Shown in pieces: positions 17,150 to 26,138 of a stretch of 64,000 nucleotides of DNA. The stretch's first letter is position 1, and the number at the start of each line of letters is the position of its first letter. The notes below the pieces were generated by a model. It saw nothing but the letters and a program-made list of their open reading frames with translations. It did not search any database and was not told the DNA's origin. A program made the position numbers and the translations under genes. Where the stretch lies: the NCBI GenBank assembly GCA_900177435.1, contig FXAI01000004.1, positions 62,001-126,000 of the forward strand, read 5' to 3'. The DNA comes from Alteromonadaceae bacterium Bs31 (lineage in GTDB: Bacteria; Pseudomonadota; Gammaproteobacteria; Pseudomonadales; Cellvibrionaceae).

Positions 17150-18646
17150 ATGCAATTTAAAGTACGAAAAATTGCGGTGCTTGGTGGCGGTACGGCAGGT
17201 TGGTCTGCGGCTTCAATGCTGGCCGAACGTTTCCGTAAGCACGATGTGCAAATTACGCTAGTTGAGTCGCCGCGTATTGCCTCTGTTGGCGTAGGTGAGG
17301 CGACGGTGCCTGGTATTCTCGGGGTTCATCGCAGTCTCAATATTGATGAACGTGAATTCATTAAAGCAACAAACGCTACTCTAAAGTTAGGCATAGAATT
17401 TAGAGCTTGGAATTATTCCGGCGGTCGGTTTTTTCACCCCTTCTCCCAATTTGGTGCCGCGATCGATAAGGTGGATTTCCATCAATGTTGGAATAGACTA
17501 AATAAAGAAAAACGATATACCAATATCGAAGACTATTCTCTATGTGCCAGCTTGGCAAAAGCGGGCCGCTTTGCCCTGCCTGACAACGGTTCGAACAACC
17601 CCTTGGCCTGGTATGGCTATGCCTATCACTTTGATGCCTCTCTCTATGCTCGGTTTTTGCGTGACTACGCGGAATCACGTGGGGTTATTCGATTGTCTGA
17701 CACCGTGCATGCGGTGCAAAAAAATCCAGACAACGGGTTTATTGATACTCTGCACTTGGAAAGCGGTGAAAAAATATCTGCCGATTTATTCTTTGACTGC
17801 TCTGGATTTCGCTCTCGATTATTGGGGGCGGAAATGGCTGTTGAAACTATTGATTGGAGTAAACACTTACCCTGTGATAGGGCGGTGGCGGTTCAAACAG
17901 AAAGTGAAGGCCCCTTGCTACCTTATACAAGTTCTACAGCTATGAGTGAAGGTTGGCGTTGGCGTATACCCTTGCAAAATCGCACCGGCAATGGTTATGT
18001 TTATTCATCAAATTATATTGATGACGAGCAAGCGGAAAACGATTTTCTCTCGCAGCTCTCTGAGCCTCTCCGCACCGAACCGCGCGTGATCCAGTTTAAA
18101 GCCGGAATGCGAAAAAAGTTCTGGGAAAAAAATTGTATCGCTATCGGCTTGGCCAGTGGATTTATTGAGCCTTTGGAGTCTACCAGTATTTCGTTGATGC
18201 ATACGGGGGTTGATAAGGCCATTGTCCATATGCCCGATTTACTGGTGAGTGATGAAGGTATCGATCGAGCCAATGAATTAAATCGATTAGAGTACGAAGG
18301 TATTAGAGATTTTATTATCTTGCATTATTGGGCGAGTAAACGCGACGATTCCCAATTTTGGCGGGATGTACGAAAAGCGCCTATACCCGATACACTCGCT
18401 ACGAAAATCGCTGCCTATATGGAAAATGGTGCTTTGCTTCAATACCCGCAGGAATCGTTTAGGGAGCCTTCATGGTTGGCAATGTACAATGGTTTTGAGC
18501 TTCATGCACGGGATTGTGATTCCTCGGCTAAAGCGCTGCCCATAGAGCAGATTGATACGCTATTTTCTAAAATGCGTTCGGCAATTGAGAAGGGTGTGAG
18601 TCATGCGCCTTCGCACGCTGATTTTTTACGCAGTGTTTATGATTAA
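17150..18646 (+). CDS. Flavin-dependent tryptophan-halogenase family protein
   Basis: The 498-residue product (from ATG 17150, with GGTGGT upstream; ATG 17132 has its purine tract too close) has the FAD-binding motif GGGTAGW near the N-terminus and the halogenase signature GWRWRIP. With this start the lysine in TLKLGIEF is K79, the position of the catalytic lysine in PrnA/RebH. The partner glutamate lies in EPLESTS (E343, compared with E346 in PrnA). Enzymes with these residues make HOCl-derived chloramine from FADH2, oxygen and halide, then halogenate an aromatic substrate. No flavin reductase, synthetase or transporter gene lies nearby, so the substrate is open. Relatives often sit beside TonB receptors in marine carbohydrate users and may not act on free tryptophan. 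Confidence 0.92.
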   Translation: MQFKVRKIAVLGGGTAGWSAASMLAERFRKHDVQITLVESPRIASVGVGEATVPGILGVHRSLNIDEREFIKATNATLKLGIEFRAWNYSGGRFFHPFSQFGAAIDKVDFHQCWNRLNKEKRYTNIEDYSLCASLAKAGRFALPDNGSNNPLAWYGYAYHFDASLYARFLRDYAESRGVIRLSDTVHAVQKNPDNGFIDTLHLESGEKISADLFFDCSGFRSRLLGAEMAVETIDWSKHLPCDRAVAVQTESEGPLLPYTSSTAMSEGWRWRIPLQNRTGNGYVYSSNYIDDEQAENDFLSQLSEPLRTEPRVIQFKAGMRKKFWEKNCIAIGLASGFIEPLESTSISLMHTGVDKAIVHMPDLLVSDEGIDRANELNRLEYEGIRDFIILHYWASKRDDSQFWRDVRKAPIPDTLATKIAAYMENGALLQYPQESFREPSWLAMYNGFELHARDCDSSAKALPIEQIDTLFSKMRSAIEKGVSHAPSHADFLRSVYD

Positions 18647-18776
18647 GTGCCTGGAAAGCAGCGTACGAATATACTCAATAATAGCGGTAACAATAGAGTG
18701 AGACGGGTGAGAGGCTATGAAGAGTCCAGTTGTAGCTCAAGCATAAACCACGCAGAATAACCCAAGGAAGAAACCC

Positions 18777-20099
18777 ATGAGCAACTATAGAAAATGGCTG
18801 CTGAATGAAGTTGAGCTCTGGTGTAATCAGGGCCTTATCAGCAGCGAACAGGCCAGGCAGATAGCCGCACTCTACCCCTATAACGCCGAAACAAATTGGG
18901 GGAAAATTATATTCGCCGGCGTAGGTGCTGTGATTTTCGGCCTGGGAATTATTCTGGTTCTCGCCTACAACTGGGAGTTCATGCACCGTTTGCTCAAGCT
19001 GGCAGTGGTGCTGTCTTCGGTGGCAATTGCCCACGGTATTGGCTTCTATTATTCCCGTTCGGCGTCCCCGCACCAGCGTATCGGTGAAAGTCTGCATTTA
19101 CTGGGTACCATGTTGTTTGGTGCCGGTATCTGGCTGGTTGCACAGGTTTATCATATTGATGAGCACTACCCCAATGCCTTCTTTATCTGGGCGATGGGTG
19201 CCATGGTTTTGGCCTGGGTTCTGCCATCCATCAGCCATACCCTGCTAGCGCTGTTGTTGGTATTTTTATGGCATTGGTATGAGGTATTCGATTTTCATGG
19301 GCTTAACCAAAGCGCTATATGGCTGGTTTTGGTGGGTATTTTGCCGATAGCGTGGACGATGCGAGCACGTGGCCCCCTGTTTCTTGCCTGCTGCTTAATT
19401 ATTTTTTCCTACAGTACTACTTACTTTCTGATTGCCGAAGACAACGAGCAAACACTGGTGGGGGTGATCATGTCGTTAAGCGCAACCATGGTTGTTGGTT
19501 CTCACATTGCAGGGCAATCACTCTTTCCGCAAAGCGAAAATATTTTTCGCCTGGTGGGTGTTGCGGTGTTTGCGGTTTTACTGTTTATTTATTCTTTTTC
19601 TGAATTTGACGCTCCCTATTTTTCTGTACCGCTTTCAGGCATTTCAGCAAGCACTTGGGGCTACTATAGCCTGCCCACCTTACTGCTTTCCGTCGCGCTA
19701 ATTCTGGTATTCACGCGTTACCCAAACACCCTAACGGACAAGCTCGATAAATTGGAAATAGTGCTGGTAAGCGGCGCGAGCTACCTTGCGTTCTTTTCAG
19801 CTTTTTCTGTATTCGGCTTATACGGTATTGTCTGGGTCTTGTTCAGTGTTTTGTACCTAGTCTACAGCATTCTTCTTATCTACCGAGGAGCCCGCCTGCA
19901 GCGCTGGCAATCAACCACGCTTGGTGGGCTTATGCTCTCTGCTTACACTTTCGCGCGGTTTATAGATTTGTTTGAGAGTTTATTGTTGCGTGGACTGGCC
20001 TTTTTAGTGGTAGGCGCCATGCTGTTCGCCATAGGTATTTACTATTCAAAACAAAAACAAATAGCCGAACAGCAGGGAGGCGACTATGAGCATCAGTAA
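18777..20099 (+). CDS. DUF2157 polytopic membrane protein
   Basis: A 440-residue membrane protein. A short cytoplasmic N-terminal segment (LNEVELWCNQGLISSEQARQ) is the conserved DUF2157 start. It is followed by roughly eleven to twelve hydrophobic helices, the first beginning KIIFAGVGAVIFGLGIIL. Function is unknown. The gene overlaps the following GDYXXLXY-family gene by 14 bases, a pairing that recurs in many bacteria, so the two products probably work together in the inner membrane. GAAGAAA precedes the ATG. Confidence 0.88.
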   Translation: MSNYRKWLLNEVELWCNQGLISSEQARQIAALYPYNAETNWGKIIFAGVGAVIFGLGIILVLAYNWEFMHRLLKLAVVLSSVAIAHGIGFYYSRSASPHQRIGESLHLLGTMLFGAGIWLVAQVYHIDEHYPNAFFIWAMGAMVLAWVLPSISHTLLALLLVFLWHWYEVFDFHGLNQSAIWLVLVGILPIAWTMRARGPLFLACCLIIFSYSTTYFLIAEDNEQTLVGVIMSLSATMVVGSHIAGQSLFPQSENIFRLVGVAVFAVLLFIYSFSEFDAPYFSVPLSGISASTWGYYSLPTLLLSVALILVFTRYPNTLTDKLDKLEIVLVSGASYLAFFSAFSVFGLYGIVWVLFSVLYLVYSILLIYRGARLQRWQSTTLGGLMLSAYTFARFIDLFESLLLRGLAFLVVGAMLFAIGIYYSKQKQIAEQQGGDYEHQ

Positions 20100-21114
20100 A
20101 ACGCTGTTGCGCAAACTGCTTGTTGTCGCTATTTGTGCGCAGCTGACTGTACTGCTGTACATGGCGGCCAAGCGAGAATTTATTTACGCTTACGGGGAGG
20201 AGGTTTATCTGCGTTCCGCTCCCATTGACCCGCGCGACCCATTTCGCGGTGATTTTGTGCGATTGCGTTATGGCATGAACCGTATTGTCGAACACCGCTA
20301 CCAGGGTGAAACACCCATTAAGGCTATTAAACAAGGTGCGATTATTTTTGCGGTTTTGCAAGAGCAGCAAGACGGCGTTTTTTATGCGAGCCATTTTTCC
20401 GATATCGAACCGGAAACGGGGCTATACATTAAAGGTCGTATTACCACAAAGAAGGGTTATCGTTCTTCAAACCAGCATTTTGTTGATGCCAAATTTGGTA
20501 TAGAACAATATTTTGTTCAGCAGGGTAGAGGTAAGGACATGGAAGCTAAACTGGGTAGCCGCAATACGCTGCAGGTGCCCGCCGAAATGCAGCTTGCTCT
20601 AGGTAGCGATGGAACGGCAGTTCTGCGCGGCCATCGATGGAGTAAGCTGGGTGTTCAAGTGATTTTTGAGCGCACTGCAGCTGCTCCCACCGGCGAGACG
20701 AACGCCAGTGAAGCCTTATCCAATGAAGCCTTTATAAGCCCCTTGATGACCATTATTTTCGAAAACGTTTCTGAGCAGCCGCTGGGTTTCGCTTCGCTGG
20801 CAGGTGACTGCTCCTTTTCCTTGATTGCAAGCGATCCTGGCAATCACCGCGAAAATATAGATGTTGGCTGCGATGCCAGCCAAAGCCAAACCGAAACAGT
20901 CACTATCTTGCAGCCGGGGGAGCGCCATTCCTTTGCCATCGACCTGGATACGCCTCGCTGGTATTTTCCCAACGAAAAAGGTGAGTTAGTAGAGATGGCG
21001 CAGCAAAACCTTTGGCTGAGTTATCGTCTGCGCTATACCGCGCCGAACGTTGACAATAGCTGGCAGGGCTTTATGGATACCCCTGCGTTTAGGCCAACAG
21101 GAAATATTGATTAA
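20086..21114 (+). CDS. GDYXXLXY-domain membrane-anchored protein with C-terminal extension
   Basis: The 342-residue protein has one N-terminal membrane helix (about residues 10-26) and the family motif as RDPFRGDFVRLRYGMN (GDF variant of GDYxxLxY), followed by a beta-rich periplasmic domain to about residue 200. The family is usually around 180 residues. Here a further 140 residues form another beta-rich region with two Cys (GDCSF and GCDAS) that could be disulfide-bonded. AGGGAGGCGAC lies ahead of the ATG inside the upstream DUF2157 gene, so translation is probably coupled. No enzymatic role is known. Confidence 0.85.
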   Translation: MSISKTLLRKLLVVAICAQLTVLLYMAAKREFIYAYGEEVYLRSAPIDPRDPFRGDFVRLRYGMNRIVEHRYQGETPIKAIKQGAIIFAVLQEQQDGVFYASHFSDIEPETGLYIKGRITTKKGYRSSNQHFVDAKFGIEQYFVQQGRGKDMEAKLGSRNTLQVPAEMQLALGSDGTAVLRGHRWSKLGVQVIFERTAAAPTGETNASEALSNEAFISPLMTIIFENVSEQPLGFASLAGDCSFSLIASDPGNHRENIDVGCDASQSQTETVTILQPGERHSFAIDLDTPRWYFPNEKGELVEMAQQNLWLSYRLRYTAPNVDNSWQGFMDTPAFRPTGNID

Positions 21115-21820
21115 ACAGAAAGAAACCGGCCACGGTGCGTTATGGGCAGTTCCGCGTTTTCTTGTAGCCACTCTGTAATGGCTGCCATCCGTTTTACGAG
21201 GAGCTTTTAGCCGTTGTGTATCGCTACTTTCAAAATCACCGCTATTAGCGACAATCTCTTTTTGCCTGTTGTTAAAGCTGATGTCTGTTGTTGTATTCAA
21301 ACTGTTACTGCTGGAGCCATCAAGTGCCGGGGTATTTGTAATGTTTAGAGATGCAGCTATATTGGAGCTGCTGAAACTTATGTTACGACCATTGTTGCGC
21401 GCTGCACAGTTGAACAGGGTAACTTCGCCTCGCTTACTCTTGTGGTCTAAACCGTCGTTTACATGAGCAGCCGCAATGTAGTTTTTATATGATTGGCATT
21501 GTGACGCAGGTCTTTCGTGTCGCTGTCGTCGGTTTTAAATTCATTGCTATCGGCAATAGTGTTTCAGGCGCGATTGCCAACAAATTTATTGTTGCTCACT
21601 TAAATAATTAATTTTTTTTGTCCATTCGAAACCGTGTTAATACAATTGTTTATCTACACCCACAAACGCGTTGGTTGGTTATATTCCTTCGGTCGAGGCA
21701 ACTAGCAATAAAGTGTGCTCCCTACATGGCAGGGGGCTCTGCCAGTTCCGCATATTTTGGGCCAAACATAGGTTTCATGTTGGAGGGCTTTTGGTTTGTC
21801 TGTGTGCTACTCCTCATAGT

Positions 21821-21844
21821 AAAGCTCCCGGGGCAGCTTTTTTG
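21821..21844 (+). terminator. Terminator-like hairpin
   Basis: AAAGCT (21821-21826) and AGCTTT (21835-21840) pair around CCCGGGGC and run into a T-tract. No upstream gene was identified, which suggests an unannotated transcript or a relic. Confidence 0.4.
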
Positions 21845-22196
21845 GCGCGTCAAAGGCGCTGGCGGGTTTTGACGGAGAGAGGGCAATATCTTTGTGTTCT
21901 TTCAGAATTGAGACACGCTTGGTCTACAGTTGTTAAGAAGCGGGCACTATTTCTTTGGATTCCGGGAGAAAGCCTCTGGGCTGTTCAGTATGGTGTAAAT
22001 AACTTGTGGTGTATCACGCTGGATGGCAAACGGGATCGTGCTCGCGCCACCATTCAGTGGGGTAGTTTTTCAGTGGTGGATCAAGCCTCGGTGTTACTGG
22101 TAAGGGTAAAATCAGCCACCCCCTTTGCTTTACCAGCTTGCAATAAGCCCATGGTAAAGCTCCCTGTCTCCCTCTGGATGGCAGTTCTCCTTTGAC

Positions 22197-22230
22197 ACCG
22201 CCAAACGTATAGTTGTGGCGGTTTTTTTTA
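22197..22230 (+). terminator. Rho-independent terminator-like structure
   Basis: ACCGCCA (22197-22203) pairs with TGGCGGT (22216-22222), followed by eight T residues. The structure is strong, but no upstream gene is convincing. Confidence 0.6.
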
Positions 22231-22499
22231 TTTGTTCTTAGCGCATAATAGTTGGCGCAAGAATTAATTTTTAGCACGGCGCTTAGCTTTGCCTGTGGTG
22301 TAGCCAAGGTCTTTATAAAAAGACCCAAAGCACATGACAGGTAATCCAAGTCTATTTATCTTGACTTTTTGCTGGAGCCTCCTTCTGTACCATTACTCCT
22401 GGCTAGCTTTTGTTAAAAGCGCAATTTTTACCTGTCTTTAAAAGGGTAAATTCCCATGAGCTGTTCTAGTGGGGGTCCTATTATTTTCGGCTTGATATT

Positions 22500-22515
22500 G
22501 TAGGTTTGTACCTAC
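22500..22515. promoter_or_regulatory. GTAGGT/ACCTAC dyad upstream of the pectinesterase
   Basis: A perfect 6-bp inverted repeat GTAGGT-TTGT-ACCTAC. Its half-site is the same as in the phased elements at 4461-4523, upstream of another secreted polysaccharidase gene. It may be a regulatory site or a chance hairpin. Confidence 0.25.
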
Positions 22516-22969
22516 TTCATTTGTCACATCAAAGGTATATGTTTTAGCTAGAGGTTAATCATTTATTGGTGTCTGCAGGGGGTGTTTGGCATCTTGCTTT
22601 AAAGCAGGCACTACAGTCAGGCTTTAATGATATTTTTTACCTCCGCTAATTTTACCTACTTTACCTAATTTCGTTGCACCTTACTTTTTATGCCTTATGC
22701 CCTCAGTTGTTGTTTGGCTAGCACTTGGCCGCTTGCTACTAAATCATTAAGCCTGGTGGCATGGCGGCTTAATTTGGGGCTTCGTGCCTTCTTGCATTTT
22801 CTTTAAATACACTTGTAGTTTCTGCATTAAAGCTTGTACTTTTTACAGTATGTCTCTGTTTGTGTTGTGCATGCAATTAAATACTATGTAATCCCTCTAA
22901 CCTGACCCAGTTAAATCAGGCCTGAATAATAATGAGAGTCAAAAATAATAATTTGCGGGGATAGTTAGT

Positions 22970-25633
22970 ATGTATCAGAAGTTTTTTATGAATTTTGCAT
23001 TTGTTGCTCTATCCAGTATGGCGGCTAGTGCTTATGCCTGTGAGGGCGTGAATGAGTATCCAGATTGGCCCGCAAAAGATTGGGAGGGCGGTGTTCCCAA
23101 TCATGCCAATGCAGGTGACCAAATTGTCTATCAGGGTTTGCTTTATCAAGCCAACTGGTACACTAACTCTGTGCCCGGTAGCGACTACTCTTGGACGCTG
23201 GTAGAGAGCTGTTCCAGCAATGGTGGTTCTTCGTCCAGCTCCTCCAGTTCCAGCTCAAGCTCCACCAGTTCAAGTTCATCCAGCTCCAGCACCTCTTCGT
23301 CTAGTTCCAGCAGCTCGTCATCGAGCTCCAGCTCTTCTTCCTCAAGCAGTTCCAGTTCATCGGGGGGAGCAAGTACCTCGGTACTGATTCAGGAGAACGC
23401 AAGGGGTTTTTGTGGTGTAGACGGCTCCGTTGACAGCAATAACTCCGGCTATACCGGCAGTGGCTTCGCCAATACAGACAATGCCTCTGGTAACGGTGTT
23501 TATTGGGCGATTACTGGCGATGCAGGTACTTATACCATTAACTGGCGCTATGCCAACGGTTCTGCGGTAAATCGCAGTGGGGCTCTGATTTCAAATGGTA
23601 ACTCTGAGGCAATAGCGGATTTTACCGGCACCGGTGCCTGGACAGATTGGGGTTCCAGCTCTGTAAGCCTTTCGCTAGGTGATGGCTACAAGGATTTGAG
23701 CCTGATAGCCAATCAGGCCTCGGGTTTGGCTAATATTGATAGCATAGAAATCTCTGGCCCAAATGTGGCTGCTGTAAACTGTGGTGGAAATACGTCTTCA
23801 TCCAGCTCCAGCAATTCCTCTTCTAGCAGTTCCAGCTCGTCCTCCAGCTCTAGCAGCAGTAGTTCAAGCTCTTCCAGCAGCAGCTCGAGTTCGGGAGCTA
23901 GCCAAGAAGTGCTTATCCAGGAACAGCAGCAGGGCTTTTGCAGTATTACAGGTTCCATTGATAGTAATAACAGTGGCTTCACCGGCAATGGTTTCGCCAA
24001 TACAGATAATGACAGCGGAGCGGAAATTGTTTGGCAGCTCGATGTGGAATTTGATAGCACTTACTCGCTTGAATGGCGTTACGCCAATGGCTCTGGAGAG
24101 AATCGAATGGCAAGCGTGTCCGTAAATGGCTCCTCGCAAGGCAGTGTCGATTTCCCCGGCACGGGCGCCTGGGATAGTTGGACCATTACTTCTGCGCTTG
24201 TTAGCCTGAAGGCTGGCAAAAACACCATTGCCTTGCAAACGGAGAGCAGTAGCGGCCTGGCTAATATTGATTGGCTCGCGCTTCAGGGGAGTGGCATTTC
24301 TGTGGGTAGTTGCGAAACCTCAAGTTCCAGCAGTTCGTCCAGCTCTTCCAGCAGTTCGTCCAGCTCCAGCAGCGGCAATCCTTCCGGGGCGTTGCAAGCC
24401 CTCGCATATTACCCCTCTCGAGGTCGAACGAATGGCTGTGCAGATGCATCAATCAGTGTGGAGTTCAATCGCACTCCGCTAATTAAAAGTGGCGGTACTA
24501 TTCGAATTCATGAAGAGTCAGGAAATATTTTTGACAGCGTAACCTCCAAGCTTGCAGATGGTTTGTATTTTAGTGATTTGGTCTCGCGCAGCACTGGCGG
24601 TAGCACCTTCAAGTCTGAAGTGCTGGACGTTGTTTTTAACACTGTGGTATTTCACCCCAAAGGACCATTGAGTTACGGCAAAACCTATTACGTAACCATT
24701 GACGAGGGAATGATTACCGATGCTACTGGTACGCCTTTCTCTGTAACTAAAGCGGATGGCTGGCGCTTCACCGTTAGAAACTCTGCGCCAGGCAGTGCTA
24801 ACGACTATAGCTTAGCCGCAGATGGCAGCGGTGATTACTGTTCGCTTGAAGGCGTACTTAAAGCGCTGCCGGATAGCAGCTCACAAAAGCGTGTGATTCA
24901 AGTTAAAAAAGGTGTTTATCCCGGCATTGTAAGAATGAAAGAGAGCAATGTGCATTTTGTAGGCGAAGGCATGGATGTTTCTGTGATCAGCAATAAAAAC
25001 AGTGCAAAAATGAATAGTGACCGGGAAGGCTTTGAGCTGAGTGGCAGTGATATTACCTTTGAAAATCTCACCATATTTAACACCTACCTAAAAGACAGCA
25101 GCGGCCAACAGGCCGAGGCGCTTAAGGTGAATAGTTCAAGTGATCGTGTGTACCTTAAAAATGTGCATCTACGTAGCCACCAGGATACTTTGCAGGTAAA
25201 AGGTTCGGTGTATATGGAAGGCGGAAAAATTTCAGGTAGCACAGACCCGCTCTGGGGTACAGGAGCCTTTTATTGTGACGGCTGCGAGCTCATGTCTCGT
25301 ACCTCGGGGCACGCCTTTGTGGTAGCGCGCAGCACGGAGGGCTTTGCTATGGTGAACTGCAAAGTAAGCAGGGAGAGCAGCGCTGTAAACAAGACCTCTC
25401 TGGCGCAGTACCATAGTGGTGCCGAACCGGGAAAAATTGCCTTTATCAACTGCCAGATAGATGACCACATCACGGGCTGGAGAAGTCCGGAAGGTAATGA
25501 TTGGTATGAATATCAAAATACCCATATTAATACCGGCAATGCTATTAAGTTCAATGGTATTCAGCTTTCGTCCGGTAGCAGTGTTGTACAGGAAGCCAGC
25601 TCTGTCTTTAATTGGCTAGGTTGGGCACCTTAG
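22970..25633 (+). CDS. Secreted multimodular pectinesterase-like protein (CE8), divergent active site
   Basis: Parts in order: signal peptide 1-23; CBM5/12-like module 24-83 (EYPDWPAKDWEGG, ANWYTN); polyserine; CBM35-like domain about 135-270; polyserine; second CBM35-like domain about 311-445; polyserine; a bacterial Ig-like (Big_5-type) domain about 472-605; CE8 right-handed beta-helix about 610-887. CE8 enzymes remove methyl esters from pectin. Visible CE8 residues are Q738-D739 (SHQDTL) and D759 (GSTDPLWG, unlike the common DFIFG). The usual LGRPW block, which supplies Arg and Trp, is not found; at the corresponding place the sequence reads LAQYHSG, with GWRSP further on. It may therefore be a divergent subfamily with altered specificity. 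It sits 505 bases before a more canonical CE8 paralogue. Confidence 0.88.
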   Translation: MYQKFFMNFAFVALSSMAASAYACEGVNEYPDWPAKDWEGGVPNHANAGDQIVYQGLLYQANWYTNSVPGSDYSWTLVESCSSNGGSSSSSSSSSSSSTSSSSSSSSTSSSSSSSSSSSSSSSSSSSSSSSGGASTSVLIQENARGFCGVDGSVDSNNSGYTGSGFANTDNASGNGVYWAITGDAGTYTINWRYANGSAVNRSGALISNGNSEAIADFTGTGAWTDWGSSSVSLSLGDGYKDLSLIANQASGLANIDSIEISGPNVAAVNCGGNTSSSSSSNSSSSSSSSSSSSSSSSSSSSSSSSSSGASQEVLIQEQQQGFCSITGSIDSNNSGFTGNGFANTDNDSGAEIVWQLDVEFDSTYSLEWRYANGSGENRMASVSVNGSSQGSVDFPGTGAWDSWTITSALVSLKAGKNTIALQTESSSGLANIDWLALQGSGISVGSCETSSSSSSSSSSSSSSSSSSGNPSGALQALAYYPSRGRTNGCADASISVEFNRTPLIKSGGTIRIHEESGNIFDSVTSKLADGLYFSDLVSRSTGGSTFKSEVLDVVFNTVVFHPKGPLSYGKTYYVTIDEGMITDATGTPFSVTKADGWRFTVRNSAPGSANDYSLAADGSGDYCSLEGVLKALPDSSSQKRVIQVKKGVYPGIVRMKESNVHFVGEGMDVSVISNKNSAKMNSDREGFELSGSDITFENLTIFNTYLKDSSGQQAEALKVNSSSDRVYLKNVHLRSHQDTLQVKGSVYMEGGKISGSTDPLWGTGAFYCDGCELMSRTSGHAFVVARSTEGFAMVNCKVSRESSAVNKTSLAQYHSGAEPGKIAFINCQIDDHITGWRSPEGNDWYEYQNTHINTGNAIKFNGIQLSSGSSVVQEASSVFNWLGWAP

Positions 25634-26138
25634 TTTTTTACAGGCTCATGTTAGTCAAGGCCTTGGCTGTCAAGTAAGAAGCGTATACAAGGATGTAGTC
25701 GCATGAGTCGATGGTTTAGTAGCACAAGTTGTAAAATACAATAACAATAAATAATAAAAAATCAGCAGTAGTTTATGCGCGCCTACTTTAATCCTAGCGG
25801 TAGCTTCGTTTTGAGAGCCCGTTTTAATTTAAGTGTGAGCCAATCCGCTTTAGATTAAATGAGCGCGCAGATCTTTATATTGTCGGGAGATTACTTCGAT
25901 TTATTTCGATATGCTATCGCAAATAGTCATTGGTTTTTATGTCCCGCTAGCCTTTTTTATATTCGATTTTTCCTGATGAGACGCGGTTTTTTGTCCTGCG
26001 GTTCTGTTTTTTTATTAGAGATTGACCTTAACTCAACTGGCAGCTGGAGTTATTCCTTCGGGTGAATGAACGGTTTTTGCTCGAAAAAAATAAAAGTATT
26101 AAAAGTAATTAATGCAACTAATTAAGAGGATTGTTCGC
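25634..26138. other. Intergenic stretch between two pectinesterase genes
   Basis: No gene is supported; the plus-strand frame from 25859 to 26065 is short and has no recognisable similarity. No clear terminator follows the first pectinesterase gene. AAGAGGA lies 10 bases before ATG 26139. Confidence 0.35.

Larger units (their letters stand above)
21115..22969. other. Long non-coding region upstream of the first pectinesterase
   Basis: About 1.85 kb. Several frames (such as 21671-22195 plus and 22014-22349 minus) stay open but have odd composition, no supported starts and no similarity I can name. The region contains two terminator-like hairpins and a hairpin of ACCTAC half-sites, listed separately, and repeated TTTACCT motifs near 22430, 22637, 22653 and 22662. 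The last 60 bases (AT-rich, then TTGCGGGGAT) lead into the pectinesterase start. It may hide small RNAs or decayed genes. Confidence 0.4.

Noticed and set aside
21671-22195. Plus-strand 174-codon frame in the gap before the first pectinesterase
   Set aside because: Its composition is unlike a folded protein, no start is supported and it ends right before a terminator-like hairpin; it may simply be non-coding or decayed DNA.
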